Below are positions 39,272 through 46,415 of a stretch of 64,000 nt of DNA, one piece after another. Origin of the DNA: Desulfolucanica intricata (lineage in GTDB: Bacteria > Bacillota > Desulfotomaculia > Desulfotomaculales > Desulfofarciminaceae); the NCBI RefSeq assembly GCF_001592105.1, contig NZ_BCWE01000018.1, forward strand, positions 27,649-91,648, written 5' to 3'. Position numbers and translations under genes: made by a program. Each line of letters starts with the position of its first letter. Position 1 is the first letter of the stretch. Under the pieces are notes generated by a model that was not told the origin of the DNA, ran no database searches, and saw only the letters and a program-made list of their open reading frames with translations.

Positions 39272-39640
39272 ATTAAAAAGTTATTCTACTGGTTCCCGGC
39301 TTTATCATGGATGGGAATTATCTTTTTTTTATCAAGTCGAACCGGAAATGAGTTAAATAATGCCTTCCCCTTTATATCCGACTTTAACTGGGGACATATA
39401 CTGGCTTATTTTATCCTGGCTGTTCTTATATATTTTGCCCTTTACCAAAGTATTCAATCAAAAATTACTTACTGGTGGACTTTACTTATATGTTTGTTTT
39501 ACGGTATCAGTGATGAAATTCACCAGGCTTTTGTTCCTACCAGGTACCCGGACACAGGGGATTTAATGAGAGACATGCTGGGAGCCGGAACAGCACTACT
39601 TCTCATCCACTGTTTAAAAAAAGAGGGGGCAGACCAATAA
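39272..39640 (+). CDS. VanZ-family membrane protein with an ATT start codon
   Basis: A small integral membrane protein of 122 residues, roughly four helices, with family motifs MGIIFFLSSRTG, KITYWWTLLICLFYGISDEIHQAFVP and RYPDTGDLMRDMLGAG. VanZ relatives affect teicoplanin resistance or envelope; the role here is unknown. The only in-frame ATG (39311) is internal and has no ribosome site. AGGAGG sits 8 bases before ATT at 39272, giving the N-terminus (M)KKLFYWFPALSWMG that relatives carry. I therefore call ATT as the start. Confidence 0.8.
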   Translation: MKKLFYWFPALSWMGIIFFLSSRTGNELNNAFPFISDFNWGHILAYFILAVLIYFALYQSIQSKITYWWTLLICLFYGISDEIHQAFVPTRYPDTGDLMRDMLGAGTALLLIHCLKKEGADQ

Positions 39641-39679
39641 TTTAAAAAATCAACCTTCAGAGTAATACTGCTGACGGGG

Positions 39680-40270
39680 GTGAAAATTATTAATATTCAG
39701 CCCTTGGCTAAAATTCTCGCCATTCTTATGGTTGAACGTGCTGCCGGACAAACCGGAGATAATAATGCTAAAAAACAGGAAGGCATTTTAAATATTAAAG
39801 AATCATTTATAAAACAGGTAGAAAAAACTAAACTACAAACCAATGATAATCTATCAGAAAAAAAAATAGATAATAAAAACAACCATAATTATACAATTAT
39901 TCCTATCCCTCTAAAAACAACACTTTTTGATAAAGCTCAATTTTATTATCGTAATTCTACAGCAAAAAAGATAAAACCGGCTGGGGCAGCCGGTACTCTT
40001 TTAATAAAATTAGAGACCCTAAACTTAGGTAAACTATGGATATCTATAAACAGTTATAGCGATCAACTTCTGGTAGAATTCTATAATAATCAAAAAGGAA
40101 CTATTGAATTAATTAGCGAAGATTTACCGCTGTTAAAAAAAGAATTATCTTTTTCGGGCTTTAAAAAGGTTTCTATTAAATTAAAGTTTTGTAATGAGAT
40201 TTGGTTTAACAATAATATATTAAAAGATTTTTTCCAAGATAATACAAGTTTAATAAATTTTCGAATTTAA
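39680..40270 (+). CDS. FliK-like flagellar hook-length control domain protein (YlqG type)
   Basis: A 196-residue protein with a low-complexity Lys/Asn-rich N-terminal half. The C-terminal half resembles the Flg_hook/FliK domain (GTLLIKLETLNLGKLWISI, then LPLLKKELSFSGF). The family determines export switching in flagella; this short version is paired with an FlhB-like protein as in Bacillus ylqG-ylqH. A GTG at 39680 gives the frame, but it overlaps the GGGGGTGA ribosome site, so the true start may be a few codons later, possibly another ATT. Confidence 0.6.
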   Translation: MKIINIQPLAKILAILMVERAAGQTGDNNAKKQEGILNIKESFIKQVEKTKLQTNDNLSEKKIDNKNNHNYTIIPIPLKTTLFDKAQFYYRNSTAKKIKPAGAAGTLLIKLETLNLGKLWISINSYSDQLLVEFYNNQKGTIELISEDLPLLKKELSFSGFKKVSIKLKFCNEIWFNNNILKDFFQDNTSLINFRI

Positions 40271-40283
40271 GGTTGAGGATAAT

Positions 40284-40577
40284 GTGAATAAAAAAAAGAG
40301 GTATAATAATCCTAATATCATTGAAACTGCAGCGGCACTCAAATATGACGCAGCTCAAGATAATGCCCCGGTTGTGGTAGCATCCGGCCAAGGAGATTTA
40401 GCAAAAAAAATTAAAGAATTGGCCAGAGAAAATAAAATTCCAATATTTAAAGATCCGGTATTGGCTAAAACTCTGGCTAGCCTGGGAAAGGATATAGAAA
40501 TCCCCCCTGAGCTTTACGAAACAGTGGCAAAGATTTTAACATTTATCTATAAAATAGATCAAAGAAATAAAAGGTAG
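40284..40577 (+). CDS. FlhB C-terminal-like protein (EscU/YscU family, YlqH type)
   Basis: The 97-residue protein matches the cytoplasmic domain of the export switch protein FlhB without its membrane part: AAALKYDAAQDNAPVVVASG, DLAKKIKELARENKIPIFKDPVLAKTL and IPPELYETVAKIL. The NPTH autocleavage motif of full FlhB is absent. It follows the FliK-like gene by 13 bases; together they form a miniature switch pair of unknown role. Confidence 0.85.
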   Translation: MNKKKRYNNPNIIETAAALKYDAAQDNAPVVVASGQGDLAKKIKELARENKIPIFKDPVLAKTLASLGKDIEIPPELYETVAKILTFIYKIDQRNKR

Positions 40578-40586
40578 GGAATTTTT

Positions 40587-41315
40587 TTGAAAAACGACAC
40601 ACAGTTATTTTTATCTAAAGTAAAAAGAGCAGTTGTAGAATATAAATTAATTGAAAACGGAGACTGTATCGGTGTCGGTATTTCCGGCGGAAAGGACAGC
40701 ATGGCTCTGCTGTTTAGTCTTAATGAGATTATCCGGAGTGCACCGATAAATTTTAAAATACTAGGCATAATAGTGGATCTTGGATGGTCATTGGATCTCA
40801 CACCGGTTAAAAAATTCTGTACTGAAAAAAACATCCTTTTACATATAGAACCTTCGGATATCGTCAAAATTGTTTTTGATATTAGAGAGGAAAAACAACC
40901 CTGTTCCCTCTGTGCCAAAATGCGCCGGGGAGCTTTACATAATGCGGCTAAAAAACTGGGCTGCAATAAAGTTGCCCTGGGCCACCACTTGGATGATGTT
41001 ATAGAAACTTTTTTTCTAAACCTTTTTTATACCGGACAAATGCGCACCTTTCTGCCAACTGTATACTTGGATCGCAGTGATATTACCTTAATCCGCCCCC
41101 TGGTTTATGTCACTGAAAAAGAGGTATTAAAACTGGTTAAGAAAGAGTGCTTACCTATAGTTAACAGTAAATGCCCTGTTGACGGCAAAACCAAAAGAGA
41201 AGAGGTCAAAGAAACAGTAACTCAACTGGCATCACAATACCCGGAGTTTCGGGCCAAGTTTTTAACTTCTCTGGTAAGGAAAAACAGCTCTATCTGGCCA
41301 AATCCTGTTAATTAG
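40587..41315 (+). CDS. TtcA-type PP-loop enzyme (tRNA 2-thiocytidine synthesis family)
   Basis: An ATP-pyrophosphatase of 242 residues. The PP-loop SGGKDS is at 33-38. CSLC (Cys106, Cys109) and Cys195 in NSKCPVDG could bind an iron-sulfur cluster as in TtcA, and GHHLDDVIETFFLN is the second conserved motif. It probably thiolates tRNA; the exact target position is not certain. The start is TTG at 40587 with TAGGG upstream, 9 bases after the FlhB-like gene. Confidence 0.85.
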   Translation: MKNDTQLFLSKVKRAVVEYKLIENGDCIGVGISGGKDSMALLFSLNEIIRSAPINFKILGIIVDLGWSLDLTPVKKFCTEKNILLHIEPSDIVKIVFDIREEKQPCSLCAKMRRGALHNAAKKLGCNKVALGHHLDDVIETFFLNLFYTGQMRTFLPTVYLDRSDITLIRPLVYVTEKEVLKLVKKECLPIVNSKCPVDGKTKREEVKETVTQLASQYPEFRAKFLTSLVRKNSSIWPNPVN

Positions 41316-41406
41316 TTTAATAGATATCAATTTGCAAATTCTTTCTAGGATAAGTTAACTGCCAGGAGAAAAAATATTAATAATAACAAAAAGGGGGCAG
41401 CAAAAA

Positions 41407-41610
41407 GTGAGCAGTCAAGATTTCTTTCCTAAACAGCCCGGCTATAGAGAACCTGATTTACCTGAAGACCTTCACCGCCCGGTTGGGGCACCGCGGGCCA
41501 GAGAAATTAAATCACAAAAAGCACAGTTAAACAGTATTCACGGACATGGTACACAAAAAAACGTCAAAATAGATATGCAAACCAAAACAGGTCTGAAAGA
41601 AAGAGATTAA
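41407..41610 (+). CDS. Hypothetical 67-residue hydrophilic protein
   Basis: Starts with GTG at 41407 after AAGGGGG. Sequence is hydrophilic, rich in Pro, Arg, Gln and Lys (for example DLPEDLHRPVGAPRAREIK), with no membrane segment and no cysteine. I recognise no family. It ends just before a bidirectional terminator. The good ribosome site argues it is real. Confidence 0.5.
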   Translation: MSSQDFFPKQPGYREPDLPEDLHRPVGAPRAREIKSQKAQLNSIHGHGTQKNVKIDMQTKTGLKERD

Positions 41611-41628
41611 CATAATAAATAATATGTC

Positions 41629-41671
41629 TTTTAAAGGATAAAACTCCGGATATACCGGGGCTTTATCCTTT
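41629..41671. terminator. Bidirectional terminator between convergent genes
   Basis: Arms CTTTTAAAGGATAAA-CTCCGG and CCGGGG-TTTATCCTTTAAAG pair closely around ATATA. The 3' arm overlaps the end of the YkgJ-family gene. Confidence 0.75.
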
Positions 41672-42211
41672 AAAGAACTTTTGCCAGGGTTCTTTTTCCT
41701 CCGAATCACGCTTCCTGGATCGGTATTCAACATGTTTGAAAAATAACGGATTTCTTAAAAGCTCAAGCCATACCTGCTTAACCCGGCTGATAAATTTTTT
41801 ATTTAGCAACTTATAATCCCCGACTTTAACCAGCGGACAAATCAGCCAGGCATCTACATTGAATCTAACCTCTAACTCATTCCTTATTGTTATGTATGGG
41901 GTAAGGGGAAACATTCGACAGGCCAGAGGCCTTTTACTGCGGGGACAGCTGCCAAAACACTTTATAAAATACAGCTTTCCTTCCCATTCCGGACAAAATT
42001 TATGTTTGGATGCATCATGCTCCTCCCAAATCAACCAGTTCTCTTCCCGTGTAAACATTGTTTCCTCTCCCGGATACAAATACATCCCAGCCCCATCTAC
42101 CCACTCGGCACAACAAACTGAATTACATAACTGACCACAATCCACCGGTAGTGGTGTAACCTTTTCCAGCAATTTATACAATTTGCCCCAGTCTACCAAA
42201 GAATCTTTCAT
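41663..42211 (-). CDS. YkgJ-family cysteine cluster protein
   Basis: The 182 residues contain eight cysteines, mostly in the family pattern (DCGQLCNSVCC near the N-terminus, FCPEWEG, KCFGSCPRSKRPLACRMFPLTPY). These likely bind zinc or an iron-sulfur cluster. Function is not established. It stands alone, convergent with the 67-residue ORF. Confidence 0.8.
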   Translation of the reverse strand: MKDSLVDWGKLYKLLEKVTPLPVDCGQLCNSVCCAEWVDGAGMYLYPGEETMFTREENWLIWEEHDASKHKFCPEWEGKLYFIKCFGSCPRSKRPLACRMFPLTPYITIRNELEVRFNVDAWLICPLVKVGDYKLLNKKFISRVKQVWLELLRNPLFFKHVEYRSRKRDSEEKEPWQKFFKG

Positions 42212-42366
42212 TTAATTTACCTCCGATACTTTTACACAAGAAAGTCGTCTCAATTTAATTTCCGGACAACCAAAGGCACTGATACTTCACAGAAATAAAG
42301 TATAAAAAAAATATATATACGCAAACTTTTTTATAAATAAATTTTTTTCGCGAGGTGATTTTTAAC

Positions 42367-42540
42367 ATGAGTCCTATTACTGACTCGGAACTACAACGAT
42401 ACATTACCGGTGCACAAAATCACCTGGTAGTCATAAACAAGGTTATTAACAAACTCAAAGACAATTCTCCTCCGAATAGCTGCGTCCAACAATTAGAAAC
42501 CTTATGTATAGAAACCCGGAACTATCTTTCTAAGATTTAA
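42367..42540 (+). CDS. Hypothetical 57-residue protein
   Basis: The ATG at 42367 follows GAGGTGA with 8-base spacing, a convincing ribosome site. The product is mostly helical by composition (SELQRYITGAQNHLVVINKV), with two cysteines about 12 residues apart and no membrane segment. No family recognised. Small size and a strong ribosome site are reminiscent of spore proteins, but that is only a guess. Confidence 0.5.
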   Translation: MSPITDSELQRYITGAQNHLVVINKVINKLKDNSPPNSCVQQLETLCIETRNYLSKI

Positions 42541-42607
42541 AAGATATCCCATTAGTATTCAAACTGTTAACTTTTTACAAATGAAATTATACAACAAAAG
42601 CGAAGAT

Positions 42608-42639
42608 AAAAAAATAACGCCCTGCGGGCGTTATTTTGT
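42608..42639 (-). terminator. Terminator of the RNase P RNA gene
   Basis: AAAATAACGCCC and GGGCGTTATTTT pair around a TGC loop, giving a T-run on both strands. It lies about 12 bases past the RNA 3' end. Confidence 0.9.
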
Positions 42640-42649
42640 AAATTTGTAT

Positions 42650-42989
42650 AAGTACAGCCGTAAGCGAGATTCTGTTTTAAGTAGTCATCTATCTAAGGAA
42701 GCAATACTTCCTTCCCCTTAAAAGGGGTGCCCCTACCCGCAGTATAACTGCCTATTTGGGTTGCACGCTGGCGGAGTTTACCCTTGCACTCACCGGTCAC
42801 CCGGTGATATAGTTTCTGTGGCACTTTATAGCTACTCACAACTCTCCATGAAGAGTCCTTTTCGCCGTCGTCAGGTCACCCTGCCCTGGCTTACACCAGG
42901 CGCCATACTACACTACTCATTGGAGTAGTGTGCGTGTCTCGACTTTCCTCTACCTTCTCTAAGGAAGGCAGCGACTACCCGCTGTACTT
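42650..42989 (-). ncRNA. rnpB: RNase P RNA, bacterial type A
   Basis: The catalytic RNA of tRNA 5' processing. Read on the minus strand it begins AAGTACAGCGGGTAGTCGCT and contains the universally conserved GAGGAAAGTCGAGAC (P4 5' strand), ACAGAAACTATA, GGGTAAACTCC and CAACCCAAATAGGCAG. It ends ACAGAATCTCGCTTACGGCT (P4 3' strand). About 340 nt, typical length. Ends are set by P1 pairing (AAGTACAGC with GCTGTACTT) and may be a few bases off. Confidence 0.95.
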
Positions 42990-43026
42990 ATTCTTTATAT
43001 GGTTTAATAACTCGTGACAGTAATGT

Positions 43027-43055
43027 ATTATATTATATTTTACAGCAACACGCAA
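43027..43055 (-). promoter_or_regulatory. Probable promoter of rnpB
   Basis: On the minus strand TTGCGT, a 17-base spacer and TATAAT precede the RNA by about 40 bases. A nearer pair (TTACTG, 18 bases, TATAAA) is also possible and would start transcription closer to the mature 5' end. Confidence 0.45.
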
Positions 43056-43261
43056 CATGTATTTTTTGCCGGTAATCTAAAACTATATTTGAACATATTA
43101 TAGCATATTTATTAGAATTACAAAAATAACAAAGAATAAATATTAAAGCCTTTTAATTTAATTTTATTTTTTGTTGTTTTTTCTATAATTTAATCTTTTT
43201 TAATTAATCAGTAATAAATTAATTAAATATACTATATTAATTTTTTTAATTATCGAAAAAA

Positions 43262-43290
43262 GCAGGAAATTCTCTATTTTCGACGAATAA
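43262..43290 (+). promoter_or_regulatory. Sigma-H-type promoter of the Na+/alanine symporter gene
   Basis: GCAGGAAAT, 11 bases, GACGAATAA fits the Bacillus sigma-H consensus (RNAGGAWWW and RNNGAATWW) at every specified position. The rest of the 43000-43325 gap is AT-rich with no ORF or known RNA. It would start transcription near 43298, 28 bases before the gene. Confidence 0.75.
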
Positions 43291-43325
43291 GTTAAAAATA
43301 CGTAACAAACCCTAGAAAGAGGTGG

Positions 43326-44702
43326 ATGAAATTGGAAGCATTTGAAAAACTACTAAACCAGATAAATGGTTTTGTCTGGGGTCCGGTAATGCTTGTTTTA
43401 CTTGTAGGTACCGGTGTTTTTTTATCCTTTAGACTGGGTTTCCTTCAATTCTCCAGCCTGCCTTACGCATTAAAACTTGCCTTTTCTCCAAGCCAACAGG
43501 ATAAAAAATCGGAAGGTGATATCTCCCATTTTGCTGCCTTGATGACAGCTCTTGCCGCTACAATCGGTACAGGTAACATTGCCGGTGTAGCCACAGCAGT
43601 TGTAATGGGTGGACCCGGAGCAGTATTCTGGATGTGGATAACGGCTCTTTTCGGGATGGCTACAAAATATGGTGAAGCTGTTCTGGCAATTAAATACCGT
43701 ACAGTAGACGAACGCGGTGAAATGGCCGGTGGCCCAATGTATTACATTGAAAAAGGTCTAGGTTATAAATGGCTAGGTTGGCTATTTGCTTTCTTCGGTG
43801 CAATAGCCGCATTTGGTATCGGTAATATAGTACAATCAAACTCAGTTGCCGGTGCAATAAACGCTAATTTTGGAATTAATACCTACTTAACAGGTGGAGT
43901 GTTAGCCATTTTTACTGCACTGGTAATACTTGGTGGTATTAAAAGTATTGGCCGTGTAACTTCCCTTATTGTTCCCTTTATGGCAGTATTTTATATACTC
44001 GGAGGACTCATTATTATTATTATTAATATCGGCCAAGTTCCTGCAGCATTGGGAATTATTTTCAATGATGCTTTTTCCGGTCAAGCTATGGCCGGCGGTG
44101 CAATAGGTACAGTTATCCGTTATGGCGTTGCCCGTGGAGTATTTTCCAATGAAGCCGGTTTAGGTTCCGCTCCGATTGCTGCTGCTGCAGCCAAGACCGA
44201 CCACCCTTGCAGGCAAGGATTGGTTTCTATGACCGGTACATTCTTAGATACAATATGTGTATGCACAATTACCGGATTAACACTTGTTATGGCCGGACTT
44301 TATTCTACAGTTAATAAGAAAGACTTTGCTGCCGCAGCATTAACCGGCAGTTCTTTTGAATCTTTCCTACCCGGCTATGGTAGTTTAATTGTAACAATAG
44401 GTTTAATTTTCTTTGCATACTCTACTATTTTGGGTTGGTCCTACTACGGTGAAAAATGCTTTGAATATTTGGTTGGCATTAAAGGAATTACAATTTACCG
44501 CGTGTTATTTGTAATCTTTGTCTTTATCGGAGCTATATATAAACAAGATTTAGTTTGGGCTGTTGCTGACACCATGAACGGCGCTATGGCTATACCTAAC
44601 TTAATCGGTCTTCTCGCCCTATCCGGTGTTATTGCTGCAGAAACCAGGGAATTTAGAGAAATTCGAAAACGTGAAAAAGAACAGTCAACTGAGGTAGCCT
44701 AA
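43326..44702 (+). CDS. Sodium:alanine symporter (AGCS family)
   Basis: A membrane transporter that imports alanine or glycine with Na+. The 458 residues have about ten helices and family motifs NGFVWGPVMLVLLVGTGVFL, TALAATIGTGNIAGVATAV, GPGAVFWMWITALFGMATK and VFSNEAGLGSAPIAAAAAK. The ATG at 43326 is very close to the AGAGGTGG ribosome site; a TTG two codons later (43332) is better spaced and matches relatives that begin MEAF. Sigma-H promotion implies post-exponential or early sporulation expression. Confidence 0.92.
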   Translation: MKLEAFEKLLNQINGFVWGPVMLVLLVGTGVFLSFRLGFLQFSSLPYALKLAFSPSQQDKKSEGDISHFAALMTALAATIGTGNIAGVATAVVMGGPGAVFWMWITALFGMATKYGEAVLAIKYRTVDERGEMAGGPMYYIEKGLGYKWLGWLFAFFGAIAAFGIGNIVQSNSVAGAINANFGINTYLTGGVLAIFTALVILGGIKSIGRVTSLIVPFMAVFYILGGLIIIIINIGQVPAALGIIFNDAFSGQAMAGGAIGTVIRYGVARGVFSNEAGLGSAPIAAAAAKTDHPCRQGLVSMTGTFLDTICVCTITGLTLVMAGLYSTVNKKDFAAAALTGSSFESFLPGYGSLIVTIGLIFFAYSTILGWSYYGEKCFEYLVGIKGITIYRVLFVIFVFIGAIYKQDLVWAVADTMNGAMAIPNLIGLLALSGVIAAETREFREIRKREKEQSTEVA

Positions 44703-44764
44703 CATCATACTTATTCGCATAATTGGTTAATAATATAATTTACCGCACTCACCCCGTAATTATA

Positions 44765-44808
44765 GCCCGCAGGTTAAACAGAAGTAATACCTGTGGGCCC
44801 TTTTTTTT
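44765..44808 (+). terminator. Terminator after the symporter gene
   Basis: GCCCGCAGGT pairs with ACCTGTGGGC around a 14-base loop and is followed by eight Ts. It overlaps the 3' end of the convergent membrane-protein gene. Confidence 0.85.
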
Positions 44809-45046
44809 GCTCATCAACTTGCTGATCGAAGGCTTCAACAAATCTTCTTCCCTGACGGAGAGCCTTTATAAGGGTAAAAAACATAAATAATCCGGAAAGA
44901 AACCAGCCGGCAAGAACAATGAACGCAGCCAGGGAACTATGAATTAAGGCCAGTATAAGTCCTAGTGCACTGAATATGATGCAGCATCCTGTAAAGAAAA
45001 TCATTCCTTCTCCAACAGCCATCAAAACCAGCAATAACTTTTGCAA
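44774..45046 (-). CDS. Hypothetical small membrane protein
   Basis: About 90 residues with two long hydrophobic segments and a charged C-terminal tail (RQGRRFVEAFDQQVDEQKK). I chose the TTG at 45046 because GGGGGTGA is correctly placed; an upstream TTG at 45061 lacks one. No family recognised. Its 3' end overlaps the symporter terminator. Confidence 0.5.
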   Translation of the reverse strand: MQKLLLVLMAVGEGMIFFTGCCIIFSALGLILALIHSSLAAFIVLAGWFLSGLFMFFTLIKALRQGRRFVEAFDQQVDEQKKGPTGITSV

Positions 45047-45101
45047 GCAACTCACCCCCAATTGTTAATTCATATGTATGAACACCTTCAATTTTGACAA
45101 T

Positions 45102-45133
45102 AAAAAAACAGACCGAATGACTTTTTCGGCCTG
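45102..45133 (-). terminator. Terminator of the purL-purQ-GNAT operon
   Basis: CAGGCCGAA pairs with TTCGGTCTG on the minus strand around a 7-base loop, with seven Ts following. Confidence 0.85.
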
Positions 45134-45153
45134 CTAAATAAAATAAGTTATAA

Positions 45154-45618
45154 TTATTTTCCGTTTGTTAATTCGATTAGAACAGCCTGCTCATCACAAT
45201 TGGGAAACTCAGGACAATTAACACATTCTTTCCACACTTTTTGCGGCAGCAGATCTTTTGAAATTTCTTTAAAACCGCACTTCGCAAAAAAACCCGGCTG
45301 GTAAGTCAAGGAAAATACTTTAGGAATACCTAACTCCCTGGCTTCATCTAAAAAGACATTAACTAATTCACGACCGATCCCCTGTCTGGTGTACGGGGTA
45401 GCCACGGCAAGTGCCCGAACCTCAGCCAGATCTTCCCAAGTTATATGCAGGGCACCGACACCAACAATCTCACCATTTTGCTCAGCCACGGTAAATTCTC
45501 TTAAGTTTTCATAAATCATAGACCGGGGCCGGCCTAACATTAAGCGCTGTCCGGCATAGAAATTAACCAGGCTGTGAATTGCCTCAACATCCGATATTTT
45601 TGCTTTACGTAATATCAC
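45154..45618 (-). CDS. GNAT N-acetyltransferase, short ArgA-like type
   Basis: A 154-residue acetyltransferase with the acetyl-CoA loop RQGIGRELV and core VGALHITWEDLAEVRALAV. KVWKECVNCPEFPNCDE near the C-terminus is characteristic of short N-acetylglutamate synthase-like enzymes, which acetylate glutamate for arginine synthesis. Substrate inferred. The start is GTG at 45618 behind AAAGGTG. It follows purQ by 26 bases, so it is probably cotranscribed with purL-purQ. Confidence 0.8.
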   Translation of the reverse strand: MILRKAKISDVEAIHSLVNFYAGQRLMLGRPRSMIYENLREFTVAEQNGEIVGVGALHITWEDLAEVRALAVATPYTRQGIGRELVNVFLDEARELGIPKVFSLTYQPGFFAKCGFKEISKDLLPQKVWKECVNCPEFPNCDEQAVLIELTNGK

Positions 45619-45644
45619 GTGAATTCACCTTTCATTCTAAAAGT

Positions 45645-46415
45645 CTATTTATAATACTGTACGGCATTACGAAAAATTCCCAATCCATCCGGTTCAGTCG
45701 AAACCAACCGGCGCCAGTTAGGATGTTGAGTTAATTTAACAAAACGTTCCGGGTGGGGCATTAAACCCAATATCCTTCCGCTATCATCACAAATACCGGC
45801 GATAGAATTCAGTGAGCCATTAGGATTTGCCGGGTATTCCCGGGTTACCAAACCGGTTTCCTGAGCATAGCGAAATACAACCTGGTTATTCATTTCTATT
45901 TTTTTCAGGGCTTGCTCATTAGTATAAAACTTCCCCTCACCATGTGCTGCTTGTAAATTAATAACGGATCCTTCCATATTTCTGGTAAATACACATGGTG
46001 TCCTCTCAACCCTTAAGTTAACCCACCGGCACTCAAAACGACCACTGTCATTTTTCATCAAGGTTGCCTCAATATTTCCCGGTTTTTTAAATGGTAAAAG
46101 TCCTGTACGAACAAGTACCTGAAAACCATTGCATATGCCAAGAATCAGTTTATCATCAGCTATAAAACGCTGCATTTGTTCTTTTAAAAAAGATGTCAAT
46201 TCCACAGCAAGAACTTTCCCGGAATGAATATCATCACCATATGAGAACCCCCCGGGAAGTACTAAAATTTGGTAATCAGAAAGCTTCTTTTCTTTTTTTC
46301 TTAGTTGGTTAACATGCACCAACTCGCATTCTGCTCCGGCAATTTCAAAAGCATAAAGTGTTTCTTGATCACAATTTGTTCCATCCGTTCTCAAAATACA
46401 AACTTGTGGTTTCAT
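45645..46415 (-). CDS. purQ: Phosphoribosylformylglycinamidine synthase, glutaminase subunit
   Basis: Supplies ammonia to PurL in purine synthesis. The 256 residues begin MKPQVCILRTDGTNCDQET. The nucleophile cysteine is in LILGICNGFQVL, and GLMPHPERF is the late triad block. VLPGGFSYGDDIHSGK is also present. Its ATG shares a base with the purL stop (TAATG). Confidence 0.94.
   Translation of the reverse strand: MKPQVCILRTDGTNCDQETLYAFEIAGAECELVHVNQLRKKEKKLSDYQILVLPGGFSYGDDIHSGKVLAVELTSFLKEQMQRFIADDKLILGICNGFQVLVRTGLLPFKKPGNIEATLMKNDSGRFECRWVNLRVERTPCVFTRNMEGSVINLQAAHGEGKFYTNEQALKKIEMNNQVVFRYAQETGLVTREYPANPNGSLNSIAGICDDSGRILGLMPHPERFVKLTQHPNWRRLVSTEPDGLGIFRNAVQYYK

Noticed and set aside
42646..42990. 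Series of inverted repeats that could look like a mobile-element end
   Set aside because: Read on the minus strand they form the conserved core and helices of RNase P RNA.
43000..43261. Possible glycine or other riboswitch before the alanine symporter
   Set aside because: The stretch is nearly pure AT with none of the conserved riboswitch blocks; only the sigma-H promoter stands out.
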